Both the position numbers and the translations under genes were made by a program. Source: JBFEYJ01 sp041562215 (GTDB taxonomy: Bacteria; Pseudomonadota; Gammaproteobacteria; Thiohalomonadales; Thiohalomonadaceae). From it: a DNA stretch of 62,680 bases. This document shows, piece after piece, positions 60,321 through 62,680 of this stretch (its first letter is position 1; each line of letters begins with the position of its first letter). The notes under the pieces were generated by a model that did not search any database, was not told where the DNA came from, and saw only the letters and a program-made list of their open reading frames with translations. The DNA is taken from the NCBI GenBank assembly GCA_041562215.1, contig JBFEYJ010000002.1, positions 1 through 62,680 on the forward strand, written 5' to 3'.

Positions 60321-61769
60321 TCAACCTTCCAGTTTGGACTTGAGCAGTTGATTGACCTGACCGGGGTTGGCCTTGCCGCCGGTGGCCTTCATCACCTGCC
60401 CGACGAAGAAACCGATCATCTTGCCGCGCTTTTCCGGCTCAGCGGCGCGATAGCCCTCCACCTGCCGGGCATTGTTGGCGATGATCTCATCGATGATCCC
60501 CTCCAGCGCGCCGGTATCGGTGATCTGCTTGAGCCCCTTGTTGTCGATGATGGTGTCGGCATCGCCTTCGCCGTTCCACATCGCCTCGAACACCTCCTTG
60601 GCGATCTTGCCGGAGATGGTGTTGTCGGCAATTCGCTTTAGCATGCCTGCAAGCAGCTCGGCGGAGACCGGTGATTCGTCGATCCCCTTGCCGTCGCGAT
60701 TGAGAGCGGCGGAGAGCTCACCCATTACCCAGTTCGCGCAAAGCTTAGCCTCACAGCCGGAGGTGGCAAGCAATGTTTCAAAGTAATCGGCCGTCTCCTT
60801 GGAAGCGGTCAGACCGGTGGCGTCCTTGGTGCTCAGGCCCAGCTCGCTGACGAAGCGCTTGCGCTTGGCATCGGGCAGCTCCGGCAGGGTAGCGCGCACC
60901 GCCTCAATGTAGTCGTCTTCAAGCGCTACCGGGAGCAAATCCGGATCGGGGAAATAACGGTAGTCATTGGCCTCTTCCTTGGAACGCATGGAGCGGGTCT
61001 CACCCTTGTCCGGGTCAAAGAGGCGGGTCTCCTGCACCACCTTGCCGCCCGATTCGAGAATGGCGATCTGACGTTCCATCTCGTATTCCACCGCCTTTTC
61101 GACGAAACGGAAGGAGTTAAGGTTTTTGATCTCCGCACGGGTACCGAACTCCTCCTGCCCCTTGGGACGCATCGAAATATTCACATCGCAGCGGAAGGAG
61201 CCCTCCTGCAGATTGCCGTCGCAGATCCCAAGATAGGTGACGATCGAGTGGATCTTGCGCATGTAGGCTGAAGCTTCGGCGCCCGAACGCATGTCAGGTT
61301 CTGAGACAATCTCCAACAGGGGTGTACCGGCACGGTTCAGATCGATACCGGTCATGCCGTGGAAGTCCTCGTGCAACGACTTGCCCGCATCCTCCTCGAG
61401 GTGCGCGCGTGTGATACCGACGGTCTTGACGGTGCCGTCCTCCAACTCGATATCGAGGCGCCCCTTGCCGACGATAGGCAATTCGAACTGGGAGATCTGG
61501 TAGCCCTTTGGCAGATCGGGATAGAAATAATTCTTGCGTGCAAACACCGAGCGCTTACCGATCTCCGCATCCACCGAGAGGCCGAACTTAACCGCCATGC
61601 GTACAGCTTCCTTATTCAGCACCGGCAACACTCCGGGCAGCCCCAAATCCACAGCGCAGGCCTGGGTGTTGGGCGCGGCGCCGTAGGCGGTAGAAGCGCC
61701 GGAAAAGATCTTCGATTTGGTTGCAAGCTGGGTGTGGATCTCACACCCGATGACAACTTCCCATTCCAT
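60321..61769 (-). CDS. gatB: Asp-tRNA(Asn)/Glu-tRNA(Gln) amidotransferase subunit B
   Basis: 482 residues. It has the GatB signature EVVIGCEIHTQLATKSKIFSG split over its start, FYPDLPKGYQISQFELPI, LLEIVSEPDMRS, GSFRCDVNIS and RAEIKNLNSFR. A C-terminal YqeY-like tail domain follows. With GatA and GatC it transamidates mischarged Glu-tRNA(Gln) and/or Asp-tRNA(Asn). GGAGGG overlaps the gatA stop region upstream. Confidence 0.97.
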   Translation of the reverse strand: MEWEVVIGCEIHTQLATKSKIFSGASTAYGAAPNTQACAVDLGLPGVLPVLNKEAVRMAVKFGLSVDAEIGKRSVFARKNYFYPDLPKGYQISQFELPIVGKGRLDIELEDGTVKTVGITRAHLEEDAGKSLHEDFHGMTGIDLNRAGTPLLEIVSEPDMRSGAEASAYMRKIHSIVTYLGICDGNLQEGSFRCDVNISMRPKGQEEFGTRAEIKNLNSFRFVEKAVEYEMERQIAILESGGKVVQETRLFDPDKGETRSMRSKEEANDYRYFPDPDLLPVALEDDYIEAVRATLPELPDAKRKRFVSELGLSTKDATGLTASKETADYFETLLATSGCEAKLCANWVMGELSAALNRDGKGIDESPVSAELLAGMLKRIADNTISGKIAKEVFEAMWNGEGDADTIIDNKGLKQITDTGALEGIIDEIIANNARQVEGYRAAEPEKRGKMIGFFVGQVMKATGGKANPGQVNQLLKSKLEG

Positions 61770-61772
61770 CGC

Positions 61773-62680
61773 TTAAAAACCCTCCGGGGCCTGGTTGTGC
61801 CAATCGGTTGCCTGCTGGTACTGGTGTGCCACGTTGAGCAGGCGTGCCTCGTCGAAGTAGTTGCCGATGATCTGCAGGCCGACGGGACGATTCCCGACGA
61901 AGCCGCAGGGCACCGACATACCGGGCAGTCCGGCCAGGTTTACCGCGATGGTGTAGATATCAGCCAGATACATAGCCACCGGATCGTCCGACTTCTCGCC
62001 CAAGTTGAAGGCGGGGGTCGGGGCGGTCGGCCCCATAATCACATCAACCTGCTCGAACGCCCTTCGGAAGTCATCGGAGATAAGCTGGCGCAGCTGCTGT
62101 GCCTTGAGGTAGTAAGCGTCGTAGTAACCGGAAGAGAGTGCATAGGTTCCGACCATGATACGGCGCTTGACCTCAGGGCCGAAGCCTTCACCACGGGAGC
62201 GCTTGTAGAGGTCCTCGAGATTCTTCGGATCGTCGCAACGATGGCCGAAACGCACCCCATCCATCCGCGAGAGGTTAGAGGAGCACTCGGCAGGCGCGAC
62301 CACATAGTAAGTCGGCACCGCCAGATTAGTGTTTGGCAAAGAGATCTCCACCACTTCGGCACCGAGCTTTCTGTACTCTTCAATAGCCGCTTCGACCGCT
62401 TTGGCCACTTCCAGGTCGAGCCCCTCGCCAAAGTACTCCTTTGGGATCCCAATCTTCAGTCCCTTAAGGTCATTCCCCAGACCAGCGGTGTAATCCGGTA
62501 CGTCGCGCTCGACAGAGGTTGAGTCACGTTCGTCAAAACCGGCCATCACGCCCAGCATCAAGGCGCAGTCCTCAGCGCTGCGCGCCATCGGACCAGCCTG
62601 GTCAAGCGAGGAGGCGAAAGCAATCATACCGTAGCGTGAGACGCGGCCGTAGGTCGGTTTTAGACCAGTGATGCCGCACA
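61773..62680 (-). CDS. gatA: amidotransferase subunit A, N-terminal part outside window
   Basis: 302 C-terminal residues are visible. The frame stays open to the window edge and reads CGITGLKPTYGRVSRYGMIAFASSLDQAGP, the amidase signature region just after the catalytic serine loop. Met at 62627 is internal, not the start. Other strings: FKRAF-type RRAFEQVDVIMGPTAPTPAF and GLPGMSVPCGF. It generates ammonia from glutamine for GatB. It is 3 bp upstream of gatB, in gatAB order; gatC is expected just beyond the edge. Confidence 0.96.
   Translation of the reverse strand, partial: CGITGLKPTYGRVSRYGMIAFASSLDQAGPMARSAEDCALMLGVMAGFDERDSTSVERDVPDYTAGLGNDLKGLKIGIPKEYFGEGLDLEVAKAVEAAIEEYRKLGAEVVEISLPNTNLAVPTYYVVAPAECSSNLSRMDGVRFGHRCDDPKNLEDLYKRSRGEGFGPEVKRRIMVGTYALSSGYYDAYYLKAQQLRQLISDDFRRAFEQVDVIMGPTAPTPAFNLGEKSDDPVAMYLADIYTIAVNLAGLPGMSVPCGFVGNRPVGLQIIGNYFDEARLLNVAHQYQQATDWHNQAPEGF

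Noticed and set aside
61359..62522. 387-codon open frame on the plus strand opposite gatA/gatB
   Set aside because: Both opposite genes are clearly real and continuous; the frame shows no domain signature.
1..62680. CRISPR arrays, transposases or prophage
   Set aside because: No regularly spaced repeats with unique spacers and no transposase, integrase or capsid genes were recognised; only short non-coding repeats occur.

Overview
The window looks like the chromosome of a chemolithoautotrophic, sulfur-oxidising gammaproteobacterium, probably a Chromatiales-like or related marine lineage. The evidence is a dissimilatory sulfite-oxidation gene block, a cbbQ/cbbO pair, and a conserved gammaproteobacterial order (hemA-prfA-prmC divergent from a TPR lipoprotein gene, lolB, ispE, tRNA-Gln, prs, rplY, pth, ychF, tRNA-Met). 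I cannot name a species. No CRISPR array, phage, transposase or rRNA gene was recognised.

Layout. 1-1641: 3' end of a cytochrome b561 gene and an MscS channel. 1770-4802 (-): cbbO and cbbQ, RuBisCO-activation genes with no RuBisCO gene in view. 5084-10152 (+): qmoA, qmoB, hdrC, hdrB, where HdrC and HdrB stand in for QmoC, followed by a clear terminator. 10250-12189 (-): trmO and a YkgJ-type cysteine-cluster protein. 12623-15120 (-): aprB-aprA, APS reductase. 15743-20441 (+): soeABC, a cytoplasmic-type molybdenum sulfite dehydrogenase. 20861-22670 (+): sat and a c-type cytochrome. 22865-23848: moaA for molybdenum cofactor. Sulfite can therefore go to sulfate either through APS (AprBA, then Sat, yielding ATP) or directly (SoeABC). 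QmoAB-HdrCB presumably takes electrons from AprBA. FNR/ANR-like boxes lie upstream of soeA and of the cytochrome gene.

23958-37716 is mixed housekeeping and envelope functions: an RNA methyltransferase, a flavin split-barrel protein, a DUF3617-like protein, a FadL porin, an Omp85-type protein, a TauE/SafE exporter, an amino-acid permease, a double-thioredoxin protein with an aldehyde dehydrogenase, an NDUFA9-like protein, cca, ppnP, and a ferredoxin-reductase with an HTH protein. 37936-39466 (-) is a MoeB-JAMM-small protein operon. 39603-50740 is the conserved translation, haem and lipoprotein block with two tRNAs. 50912-59238 is rich in cation genes (CPA2 antiporter, CorA, a large MscS-type channel, a VIT-like protein, DUF211, TrkH, TrkA). 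59338-62680 holds hslO, gatB and the 3' part of gatA.

Intergenic space is rich in small repeats and stem-loops. These include a 253-bp unit with 27-bp terminal inverted repeats (12287-12539), a REP palindrome (49365-49430), heptamer arrays immediately before soeC and ychF, a long hairpin in the soeA leader, and copies of the tRNA-Gln 3' end downstream of that tRNA. Start codons were chosen from ribosome-binding sites, family lengths and overlaps. No database search was possible, so family assignments rest on recognised motifs and remembered family sequences.
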